Assembly: GCA_023251005.1 (NCBI GenBank)
Contig: JAHEZR010000018.1
Location: 1-12,742 of the forward strand
Length of the DNA: 12,742 bases
Origin: Ignavibacteriota bacterium
Lineage (GTDB): Bacteria > Bacteroidota > UBA10030 > JAHEZR01
Direction of reading: 5' to 3'
Shown: one piece after another, positions 7,426 through 12,742 of the stretch
Layout: each line of letters begins with the position of its first letter
Position numbering within the stretch: the stretch's first letter is position 1
The notes under the pieces: model-generated
The model's input: only the letters and a program-made list of their open reading frames with translations
What the model was told of the DNA's origin: nothing
Database searches by the model: none
Program-made: the position numbers and the translations under genes

Positions 7426-8532
7426 GTGCAGAAAGGGAATCCAAAAATTCTATTTGCAGCAGGCGGAACTGGCGGACATCTGTTCCCCGCGATCGCCATT
7501 GCCGATGAAATCCGAAAGACCGAACCGGGCACAGAGTTTCTCTTTGTGGGTGCAAGAGGAAAGATCGAAGAGCGTGTCGTTCCCGAACTTGGTTATCCCT
7601 TTTGTCCAATCTGGATCAGCGGGGTTGCTCGGAGTTTCAAGCTCAGTAATCTCTTGGCTCCGATAAAGGTTCTTGTCTCGATGATGCAGTCGATTTCTCT
7701 CATACGCAATTTTCGACCCGAGGTCGTCGTCGGCACGGGAGGATTTGTCACTGGTCCGGTGGTCTATGCTGCGACGCTTCTCCATGTTCCGACGCTTATC
7801 CAGGAACAGAACAGCTATCCGGGATTTACGACACGTAAACTCGCGGGAAGGGTTAACGAGACACACGTCGCATTCGAGGTGACGAAAAGCTTTTTGAAGT
7901 CGGCGAGGAGTGTCAAGCTCAGCGGAAATCCCACGCGGGATACACTTGGAACTATAAATAGAGAAGAGGGGGCAAGGTTTTTTCAGCTTGATCCTCGGAA
8001 GAAAACCTTACTTGTGTTCGGTGGAAGCCTCGGAGCAGCGTCGATCAACGCTGCAGTGCTGGATTTTGTTGATGAAATTGTCGTCGGCGACTTCCAGTTG
8101 ATCTGGCAAACGGGCGAACGAGATTACGATAGAATGAAGCACGAAACTGGAGGTTTGCGAAGCGTGCGCGTTGAGAAATTCATTGAAAAGATGGAATACG
8201 CATATGCAGTTGCAGACCTTGTTGTGTGTCGGGCAGGGGCGGTCACGATTGCGGAGTTGACCAGGCTCGGAAAACCAGCAGTCCTTGTGCCCTATCCTCA
8301 TGCGGCGGCGGACCACCAACTGTTAAACGCGAGGTCCCTCGTCGACACGGGTGCAGTGAGAATGGTTCTTGATCATGATCTGATTCCAAAGCTCAAAGGA
8401 ACCATCCTTGAGTTGCTTCGGGAGGACGGTCAGCGGGAGTCGATGGCGAGAAAGTCGAAAGCGTTGGGAAAGCCAAGCGCGGCGGGAGAGATCGCAGAAG
8501 CGGTTCTCCGCTTAGCGGGAACGGCACATTAG
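7426..8532 (+). CDS. murG: Undecaprenyl-PP-MurNAc-pentapeptide:UDP-GlcNAc GlcNAc transferase (lipid II synthase)
   Basis: Peripheral membrane GT-B glycosyltransferase that converts lipid I to lipid II on the inner leaflet. The product is 368 aa, typical length. The N-terminal domain shows FAAGGTGGHLFPAIAIADEI (Gly13-His18 is the phosphate-binding loop) and GTGGFVTGPVVYAA, then QEQNSYPGFTTRKLA. The C-terminal domain shows SGNPTR, FGGSLGAASIN, IWQTGERDY, the AYAVADLVVCRAGAVTIAEL stretch, and YPHAAADHQLLNAR. Glu277 matches the conserved glutamate that binds UDP-GlcNAc ribose. The start is GTG 7426, preceded by a weak AGGCAGAG; an overlapping ATG at 7424 is in another frame and does not encode MurG. 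The gene follows ftsW by 52 bases and is followed after only 4 bases by the small membrane gene. Confidence 0.95.
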   Translation: MQKGNPKILFAAGGTGGHLFPAIAIADEIRKTEPGTEFLFVGARGKIEERVVPELGYPFCPIWISGVARSFKLSNLLAPIKVLVSMMQSISLIRNFRPEVVVGTGGFVTGPVVYAATLLHVPTLIQEQNSYPGFTTRKLAGRVNETHVAFEVTKSFLKSARSVKLSGNPTRDTLGTINREEGARFFQLDPRKKTLLVFGGSLGAASINAAVLDFVDEIVVGDFQLIWQTGERDYDRMKHETGGLRSVRVEKFIEKMEYAYAVADLVVCRAGAVTIAELTRLGKPAVLVPYPHAAADHQLLNARSLVDTGAVRMVLDHDLIPKLKGTILELLREDGQRESMARKSKALGKPSAAGEIAEAVLRLAGTAH

Positions 8533-8536
8533 CGGG

Positions 8537-9070
8537 ATGGAAGAGCACGGCAAAGTATTCAGATACAAGCTCGATTTCTACTATCAACAGGCATTGATTT
8601 ATCTCTTGGTGTTGATTCTGTATGCGGGGATTCGAGGAAATTTCATTGAAGACAGATTTGCGTTCGTCTTTCGGGATCCAATGCTCTATATTATTATCTT
8701 GTTCGTCATCGGATCCTTTGTTGCCCTGGTCTTGAACCGCATCCGCGATCGGAGGCTCATCATAGCAGAAAACAAAGTTGTCTTTAGGAATCGTTTTGAA
8801 GAGCGTGTCATACCGCTGGACGACATCGATTGGGTGTGGATCGGACGAGAACGGCGGGTGCAGACGGGAGGACGATTTCAGGTGATCCAGATGAAGCTGA
8901 AAGGTCGCCTTCGCCTCGTGCGAATTCGTGTCGGTCGTTATGATCACGAAAAAGAACTCGTGAGCGAGATGCACCGCATCGCGAGTCTCCGCCCTCCTTC
9001 GAGTCACGGCAGAAGGAGAGGCATGGCTGGGAAGGGAACGTCGGTGGGGAAAACCACACTGACGTCGTGA
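8537..9070 (+). CDS. Unrecognised small membrane protein with two TM segments and a bacterial PH-like domain
   Basis: I do not recognise this as a standard dcw gene. The 177-aa product has hydrophobic segments at about residues 18-34 and 49-66, with a short loop between them. A beta-rich region follows (about 72-150, RRLIIAENKVVFRNRF, then VIPLDDIDWVWI and a GGRFQVIQMKLKGRLRLVRI strand pair), ending in a probable helix (HEKELVSEMHRIA). This order resembles bacterial PH (bPH) domain membrane proteins; the match is inferred by eye. The last 25 residues are Gly, Ser, Arg and Lys rich and probably disordered. The gene starts 4 bases after murG and ends 4 bases before murC, so it is probably co-translated with lipid II genes. 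Both termini are probably cytoplasmic, given the basic residues after TM2. A role with MurG or at the membrane is possible but unproven. Confidence 0.8.
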   Translation: MEEHGKVFRYKLDFYYQQALIYLLVLILYAGIRGNFIEDRFAFVFRDPMLYIIILFVIGSFVALVLNRIRDRRLIIAENKVVFRNRFEERVIPLDDIDWVWIGRERRVQTGGRFQVIQMKLKGRLRLVRIRVGRYDHEKELVSEMHRIASLRPPSSHGRRRGMAGKGTSVGKTTLTS

Positions 9071-9074
9071 AGCT

Positions 9075-10460
9075 GTGTTCAGTTCAATCAAAAAAATTCA
9101 TTTCGTCGGAATTGGTGGAATCGGAATGAGCGGGATTGCTGAAATCCTCCTTGACCAGGGTTTTAAGGTCTCAGGATCTGACAAGCAGCTCTCGGACATC
9201 ACGCAGCGGCTGGCGAAACTTGGTGCAACGATCTATCAAGGGCACAAGCCCGCGCACGTCGCAAAGGATGTCGATGCTCTCGTGTATTCGTCTGCAGTCT
9301 CACTCGACAATCCGGAAGTCCAAGAGGCTCAGCGGCGGAAAATTCCCATCATAAGGCGAGCAGAGATGCTTGCCGAGGTCATGAGACTGAAATACGGCAT
9401 CGGTATAGCAGGGACGCATGGAAAAACGACCGTCACCTCAATGATCAGCCTCGTCCTGATGGAAGGTGGACTCGACCCAACGGTCATCGTTGGCGGCAAG
9501 CTCAGCGGCTTGGGCGGGACAAACGCGCGGCTCGGACACGGAGATTTTATTGTCGTCGAGGCGGATGAATTTGATCGATCATTCCTTTCGATCACTCCGA
9601 CGGTTGCTGTTCTCACGACACTCGATGCCGACCACCTCGATTGTTACAAGGACCTTGACGAGATCAAAAGAGCGTTCGTCCAATTTGCAACGAAGGTTCC
9701 GTTCTACGGCTTCATCGTTCTTTGTCTCGATGAGGTGACACTCCAGGAGATCATGCCTGAGCTCAACAAGAAAAAATTAATCACGTACGGCGTGAATCCT
9801 GAGGCAGATCTCCAAGCCGTTGAGATTTCACATCGAGAAAACACATCCACTTTTGGTGTAGTGCATCATGGGGCAAAGCTTGGAAAGATCTTTCTTCGAA
9901 TTCCGGGTCTCCACAACGTGAAGAATGCACTTGCAACGGTTGTGGTTGGACTCGAGCTCGGAGTGCAATTCTCGAAAATTAAAGCGGGGATTGAGAAGTT
10001 CACCGGAGTCTATCGTCGCTGGGAAGTAAAGGCCGAGATCAATGGTATCACTGTCGTAGACGACTACGCCCATCACCCGACAGAAATCCGAGCGACACTT
10101 CAGGGAGCGAAGGCTGGCTGGCAGCGGCGAGTCGTCTGTGTTTTTCAGCCGCATCTTTATTCGCGCACTCGGGACTTCTATGAGGATTTTGGGCGGGCAT
10201 TTTTCGAGGCGGATGTTCTGATCCTCACAGATGTGTACCCTGCGCGCGAGCAGCCAATTCCCGGTGTCTCGGGTGAGCTCATCGCAAACGCTGCGAAGGA
10301 ATCGGGGCACAAAGCGGTCCATTATGTTCGGGAGAAAAAAGAGGTTCCCGATTTTCTGATGAAGATCAAGAAGCCCGGCGATATCATCGTAACGATGGGG
10401 GCAGGAGACATTTGGAAGTATGGAGAAGAGTTTGTAAGGCAATTAAGAATTCAAAATTGA
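9075..10460 (+). CDS. murC: UDP-N-acetylmuramate:L-alanine ligase
   Basis: Cytoplasmic ligase that adds the first stem residue, L-Ala, to UDP-MurNAc. The product is 461 aa, normal for MurC. Motifs are HFVGIGGIGMSGIAEILL at residues 9-26, YSSAV, the P-loop GTHGKTTVTSM (Gly113-Thr119, Lys117), GGKLSGLGGTNARLG, VVEADEFDRSFL, DADHLDCY, PGLHNVKNALA, GVYRRWEVK, DDYAHHPTEI (Asp329-Ile338), FQPHLYSRT and TDVYPAREQPIPG. The start is GTG 9075 with only a weak upstream GTGAAG, four bases after the preceding stop. Translation probably depends on coupling to that gene. The last residues (LRIQN, then TGA 10458-10460) are coded by the A-rich repeat at the murC-murB junction, so the natural C-terminus may have been replaced or extended by it. 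Confidence 0.96.
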   Translation: MFSSIKKIHFVGIGGIGMSGIAEILLDQGFKVSGSDKQLSDITQRLAKLGATIYQGHKPAHVAKDVDALVYSSAVSLDNPEVQEAQRRKIPIIRRAEMLAEVMRLKYGIGIAGTHGKTTVTSMISLVLMEGGLDPTVIVGGKLSGLGGTNARLGHGDFIVVEADEFDRSFLSITPTVAVLTTLDADHLDCYKDLDEIKRAFVQFATKVPFYGFIVLCLDEVTLQEIMPELNKKKLITYGVNPEADLQAVEISHRENTSTFGVVHHGAKLGKIFLRIPGLHNVKNALATVVVGLELGVQFSKIKAGIEKFTGVYRRWEVKAEINGITVVDDYAHHPTEIRATLQGAKAGWQRRVVCVFQPHLYSRTRDFYEDFGRAFFEADVLILTDVYPAREQPIPGVSGELIANAAKESGHKAVHYVREKKEVPDFLMKIKKPGDIIVTMGAGDIWKYGEEFVRQLRIQN

Positions 10461-10513
10461 AAATGCAAAAATCTGTGTGTCCATCACTTTTTGCATTTTG
10501 GCTTTCTAATTTT
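10443..10513. repeat. A-rich repeat with 12-bp hairpin at the murC-murB junction
   Basis: The segment contains gaattcaaaattgaaaatgc, then a perfect inverted pair: aaaatgcaaaaa (10460-10471) with tttttgcatttt (10488-10499) around a 16-base loop. Outside it, aaaatt (10453-10458) can pair with aatttt (10508-10513). The composition differs sharply from the genes on both sides. It covers the murC stop and most of the 64-base gap before murB. This style of 'aattcaaaatt' sequence is a common dispersed intergenic repeat in Bacteroidota/Ignavibacteriota-type genomes, from general familiarity. It lacks the GC-rich stem of a classic terminator, but could still fold in mRNA. Confidence 0.6.
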
Positions 10514-10524
10514 ACATTGATCTG

Positions 10525-11442
10525 ATGGTTTCGCTTGAAGAGATAAAAAGATTTTTCAAAGGGGAAATCAAACTAAGTCAGCCGCTTGCGAGCTTCACTA
10601 CGTTTCGCATCGGCGGACCTGCAGATTACTACCTCGAGCCGTTTGATAAAGATGATGTCGTCAGCCTGATCAAGTACCTTCAAGTCAACGCCTTTCCTTT
10701 CATGATCATAGGAAATGCAAGCAATCTCTTGATCAGCGACGAAGGCTACCACGGTGCGGTCATCAATCTTGAATGCGCTTTGGAGGACGTTCGAAGAGAA
10801 GGGGACTTCGTTGTCACAGAGGCGGGGGTGCATCTGGCAAAGTTTGTCGATTTCTGTGTTCAGCGCGGACTGGGGGGCGTGGAGATGCTCGCCGGCATCC
10901 CCGGAACGATTGGTGGGGCGGTGATCATGAACGCCGGTGCATACGGCGGCGAGATTGCAGACTATCTCGTCGCGGTAGAGGTTCTCCGTGAAGGGGATGT
11001 CGTGTGGATCAAGAAAGAAGAGGGGGGGTTCACCTATCGCCGGTCGGGATTCTCGCGAGACGTTGTTCTTAGCGCTCGGTTCCAGCTCCTGCAAACGGAC
11101 AAGGCGGAGCTCATGCGTGTTCGCCGCGAGCTGCTCATCAAACGAAACCTTGCCCAGCCTGTGAATTATCCAAACGCTGGGAGTATCTTCAAGAATCCAA
11201 GCGGCACGTATGCCGCAAAGTTGATTGAAGCTGCTGGACTCAAAGGACTTCGTCGCGGCGGCGCACAGATTTCAGAGCGACATGGAAACTTCATCGTGAA
11301 CACCGGAAATGCAAAAGCAACCGATGTGCTTGAGTTGATTCACGAGGCCCAGCAGGCGGTCTTCAAGAAATTTAATATCAAGTTAGAACTCGAGGTAAAA
11401 CTCATCGGTTTCAACGAAAGAGTCTTGAAGGCGGTTGCGTAA
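10525..11442 (+). CDS. murB: UDP-N-acetylenolpyruvylglucosamine reductase, type II
   Basis: FAD enzyme that uses NADPH to reduce UDP-GlcNAc-enolpyruvate to UDP-MurNAc. The 305-aa size and the lack of the extra loop of E. coli MurB indicate the shorter type II form. Motifs are TTFRIGGPADYYLEP, IIGNASNLLISDEGYHGAVI, EMLAGIPGTIGGAVIMNAGAYGGEI split around residues 131-155, YRRSGF with Arg172, NAGSIFKNP with Ser220 (the probable proton donor), GLKGLRRGGAQISERHGNFI, and ELEVKLIGF with Glu290. These correspond to Arg159, Ser229 and Glu325 of the E. coli enzyme. ATG 10525 has no visible Shine-Dalgarno sequence, since the upstream bases belong to the A/T-rich repeat. A run of seven G (11022-11028) is inside the gene but the frame is intact. 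The stop TAA overlaps the ftsQ ATG by one base. Confidence 0.95.
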   Translation: MVSLEEIKRFFKGEIKLSQPLASFTTFRIGGPADYYLEPFDKDDVVSLIKYLQVNAFPFMIIGNASNLLISDEGYHGAVINLECALEDVRREGDFVVTEAGVHLAKFVDFCVQRGLGGVEMLAGIPGTIGGAVIMNAGAYGGEIADYLVAVEVLREGDVVWIKKEEGGFTYRRSGFSRDVVLSARFQLLQTDKAELMRVRRELLIKRNLAQPVNYPNAGSIFKNPSGTYAAKLIEAAGLKGLRRGGAQISERHGNFIVNTGNAKATDVLELIHEAQQAVFKKFNIKLELEVKLIGFNERVLKAVA

Positions 11443-12248
11443 TGATAAATGAACCATCTCAAGAAAACGGAATGCGAAGGAATGGACGCGTTCCAGGGAG
11501 GAGGAAGGCAATCGTTCTTCTCCTCTTCTTGGTTCTCATCACACTTGGCATTGCCTCTCTTGCAAATCGCTGGAAAGGAGAACTCCAGGTCGAACGGCTC
11601 GATGTTCGCGGCTGCCGCATTCTCACTGAGAAGGAGGTTATTACGCTGGCCAATGTTCCCATCGGGAGGCCATTGTACGATGTGGACCTCGTGACGGTTC
11701 GCAGCCGTCTTCGAACCAGCCCGTACGTCCGGGACGCCGTTGTGGTTCATGATCTCCCCTCGACAATCAAGATCGCGATTAAGGAGAGGACGCCAATTGC
11801 GATCCTTGGCAGTCCGGAACCTTTCTATATCAGCGACGAAGGCTATGTCCTGCCTTCGGTGAGCTCTAAAGAGGTGTTTGATTTGCCCGTTATAACGGGT
11901 TTGTCTGACACAAAGCCATTGAAAGTTGGGATGAAGATCGAATCTGAAAATTTTAAAGCTGCCGTTGAGATTCTCACCGAAGCAGCTACTCTTGATCGTG
12001 ACCTTTATCATCTGATCTCGGAGATTAATCTCAGCGGTGTTGGTCCGACGGTCTACACTGCCGAGCACGGAATCCCGATTCTTTTTGATAGAGAAAGAAT
12101 TCACACACAGCTAGTCTACCTTCAAGGTTTCTGGAATCAGTATGTTCGTCAACAGGGCTTAGAACAAGTGAGTTCGATCGATCTTCGTTTTGAAGACCAA
12201 GTTGTTGTATGCTGGAACAAACCAATTTCTCAGGAGAAATCACTCTAA
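11442..12248 (+). CDS. ftsQ: Cell division protein FtsQ (DivIB-type), POTRA domain
   Basis: Bitopic divisome protein that links FtsL/FtsB and the FtsW-FtsI synthase. The 268-aa product has a basic cytoplasmic N-terminus (MRRNGRVPGRRK at residues 11-22), one TM segment (about 23-41), then an extracytoplasmic POTRA domain at about 50-120 containing VERLDVRGCRILTEKEV and SPYVRDAVVVHDLPSTIKIA, followed by the KERTPIAIL strand and the FYISDEGYVLP segment of the beta domain. FtsQ is poorly conserved, so the call rests on topology, POTRA and the position between murB and ftsA. The ATG at 11442 overlaps the murB stop (TAATG), a translational coupling arrangement, with GAAGGCGG a short distance upstream as a plausible ribosome site. 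A second possible start, Met11, would leave the TM segment intact. Confidence 0.9.
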   Translation: MINEPSQENGMRRNGRVPGRRKAIVLLLFLVLITLGIASLANRWKGELQVERLDVRGCRILTEKEVITLANVPIGRPLYDVDLVTVRSRLRTSPYVRDAVVVHDLPSTIKIAIKERTPIAILGSPEPFYISDEGYVLPSVSSKEVFDLPVITGLSDTKPLKVGMKIESENFKAAVEILTEAATLDRDLYHLISEINLSGVGPTVYTAEHGIPILFDRERIHTQLVYLQGFWNQYVRQQGLEQVSSIDLRFEDQVVVCWNKPISQEKSL

Positions 12249-12286
12249 TGAGAGTTGTTTCAACTTTTCACAGGACGTGGACATGA
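12248..12286 (+). other. 12-codon mini-ORF bridging ftsQ and ftsA
   Basis: ATG 12248-12250 overlaps the last base of the ftsQ TAA (TAATG). The frame reads MRVVSTFHRTWT and stops at TGA 12284-12286, which overlaps the ftsA ATG (ATGA, 12283-12286). It therefore spans the whole ftsQ-ftsA gap with stop/start overlaps on both sides. It could let terminating ribosomes re-start and reach ftsA. No database support is available and chance is possible. Confidence 0.3.
12272..12275 (+). promoter_or_regulatory. Shine-Dalgarno sequence of ftsA
   Basis: AGGA lies seven bases before ATG 12283. It is better spaced than any other ribosome site in the window and supports ATG 12283 over the in-frame GTG at 12277, which would be only one base from it. 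Confidence 0.55.
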
Positions 12287-12742
12287 ACGAGCGTATCATC
12301 GTTGGCCTTGACATCGGTACCACCAAGGTCTGTGCAATCGTCGCCGCGACGGACGAGAACGGAAGGATCAACATCCTTGGAATTGGTCACAGTCCGTCGG
12401 ACGGATTGACGAGAGGGGTAGTCACGAACATCGATAAAACGGTGCGGTCGATCCAGAGTGCAATTGAAGAGGCAGAGTCGCAATCGGGCGTGAAAATCCG
12501 GACTGTGATGGTCGGCATCGCAGGCGATCACATACAGAGTTTCCAAAGCCGAGGCGTGATTGCCATCAGCAGACCTGAGAATGAGATCACGCAGGAGGAC
12601 GTCGATCGCCTCATCGAAGACACGAAACGTGTAGCACTTCCTTCCGACCGAAAGATCATCCATGTCATCCCCCAGGAATTTATCATTGATGGACAGGACG
12701 GTGTCTACGATCCCGTCGGGATGTCGGGCGTTCGGATGGAAG
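12283..12742 (+). CDS. ftsA: Cell division protein FtsA, N-terminal part; 3' end outside window
   Basis: Actin-like ATPase that anchors FtsZ to the membrane and recruits later divisome proteins. The first 153 codons are present and the frame is open to the window end. The N-terminus reads IIVGLDIGTTKVCAIVAA, the phosphate 1 motif of the actin/Hsp70 fold (subdomain 1A). GVVTNIDKTVRSIQSAIEEA follows, then VMVGIAGDHIQSFQSRGVIA, which leads into the FtsA-specific 1C domain with ITQEDVDRLIEDTKRVALP and VIPQEFIIDGQDGVYDPVG. The GxxGxH(I/V) segment with S(R)G is typical of FtsA rather than MreB or PilM. ATG 12283 is chosen because AGGA sits seven bases before it; GTG 12277 would add two residues. 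It lies 34 bases after ftsQ, and ftsZ would be expected next. Confidence 0.94.
   Translation, partial: MNERIIVGLDIGTTKVCAIVAATDENGRINILGIGHSPSDGLTRGVVTNIDKTVRSIQSAIEEAESQSGVKIRTVMVGIAGDHIQSFQSRGVIAISRPENEITQEDVDRLIEDTKRVALPSDRKIIHVIPQEFIIDGQDGVYDPVGMSGVRME

Noticed and set aside
10460..10499. Hairpin after murC as a rho-independent terminator
   Set aside because: The stem is almost all A/T with a 16-base loop and no T tract directly after it, and the murB-ftsQ-ftsA genes continue the same cluster.
10732..10748. 17-base exact match between murB (10732-10748) and ftsQ (11829-11845)
   Set aside because: Both copies code for ISDEGY, a family-typical motif in MurB and close to the usual DEDGYVL in FtsQ, so shared peptide and codon choice explain it better than duplication.
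1..12742. A hidden defence system, mobile element, CRISPR array or RNA gene
   Set aside because: Nearly every base lies in conserved dcw genes; no direct repeat-spacer pattern, transposase, integrase, tRNA-like fold or att-like pair was seen.

Overview
The window is an almost gap-free stretch of a bacterial division and cell wall (dcw) gene cluster. All genes lie on the + strand and probably form one transcription unit. The order is: 3' end of a class B penicillin-binding protein with two PASTA domains (ftsI type), murE, murF, mraY, murD, ftsW, murG, a small unrecognised membrane protein with a PH-like domain, murC, murB, ftsQ, and the 5' end of ftsA. Gaps between genes are 4 to 64 bases, murB and ftsQ overlap by one base, and no stretch over 100 bases lacks a gene. 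No tRNA, rRNA, CRISPR, insertion sequence, phage gene or convincing internal promoter or terminator was seen.

The genes cover nearly the whole cytoplasmic and membrane route to lipid II. MurB reduces UDP-GlcNAc-enolpyruvate to UDP-MurNAc. MurC, MurD, MurE and MurF add L-Ala, D-Glu, the diamino acid and D-Ala-D-Ala. MraY moves the product to undecaprenyl phosphate, and MurG adds GlcNAc. FtsW and the PBP polymerise and cross-link septal glycan, and FtsQ and FtsA tie this to the divisome. MurE carries the DNPR motif typical of meso-diaminopimelate-adding enzymes, so the wall is probably meso-DAP type. MurA, Ddl, FtsL and FtsZ are not in the window.

The organism is probably a member of the Bacteroidota/Chlorobiota/Ignavibacteriota (FCB) group, with low confidence at finer rank. 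Support comes from the gene order, the meso-DAP MurE, mostly weak or absent Shine-Dalgarno sequences, and an A-rich intergenic repeat of the 'aattcaaaatt' kind that supplies the last residues of MurC (LRIQN). Base composition is near half G+C throughout, with no sign of recent transfer.

This is mostly an ordinary, conserved region, and I see no evidence of a new multi-gene system. The points most worth a second look are the PH-like membrane gene tightly placed between murG and murC, the repeat/hairpin at the murC-murB junction, a large imperfect palindrome inside murF, and a 12-codon mini-ORF linking ftsQ to ftsA by stop/start overlaps.
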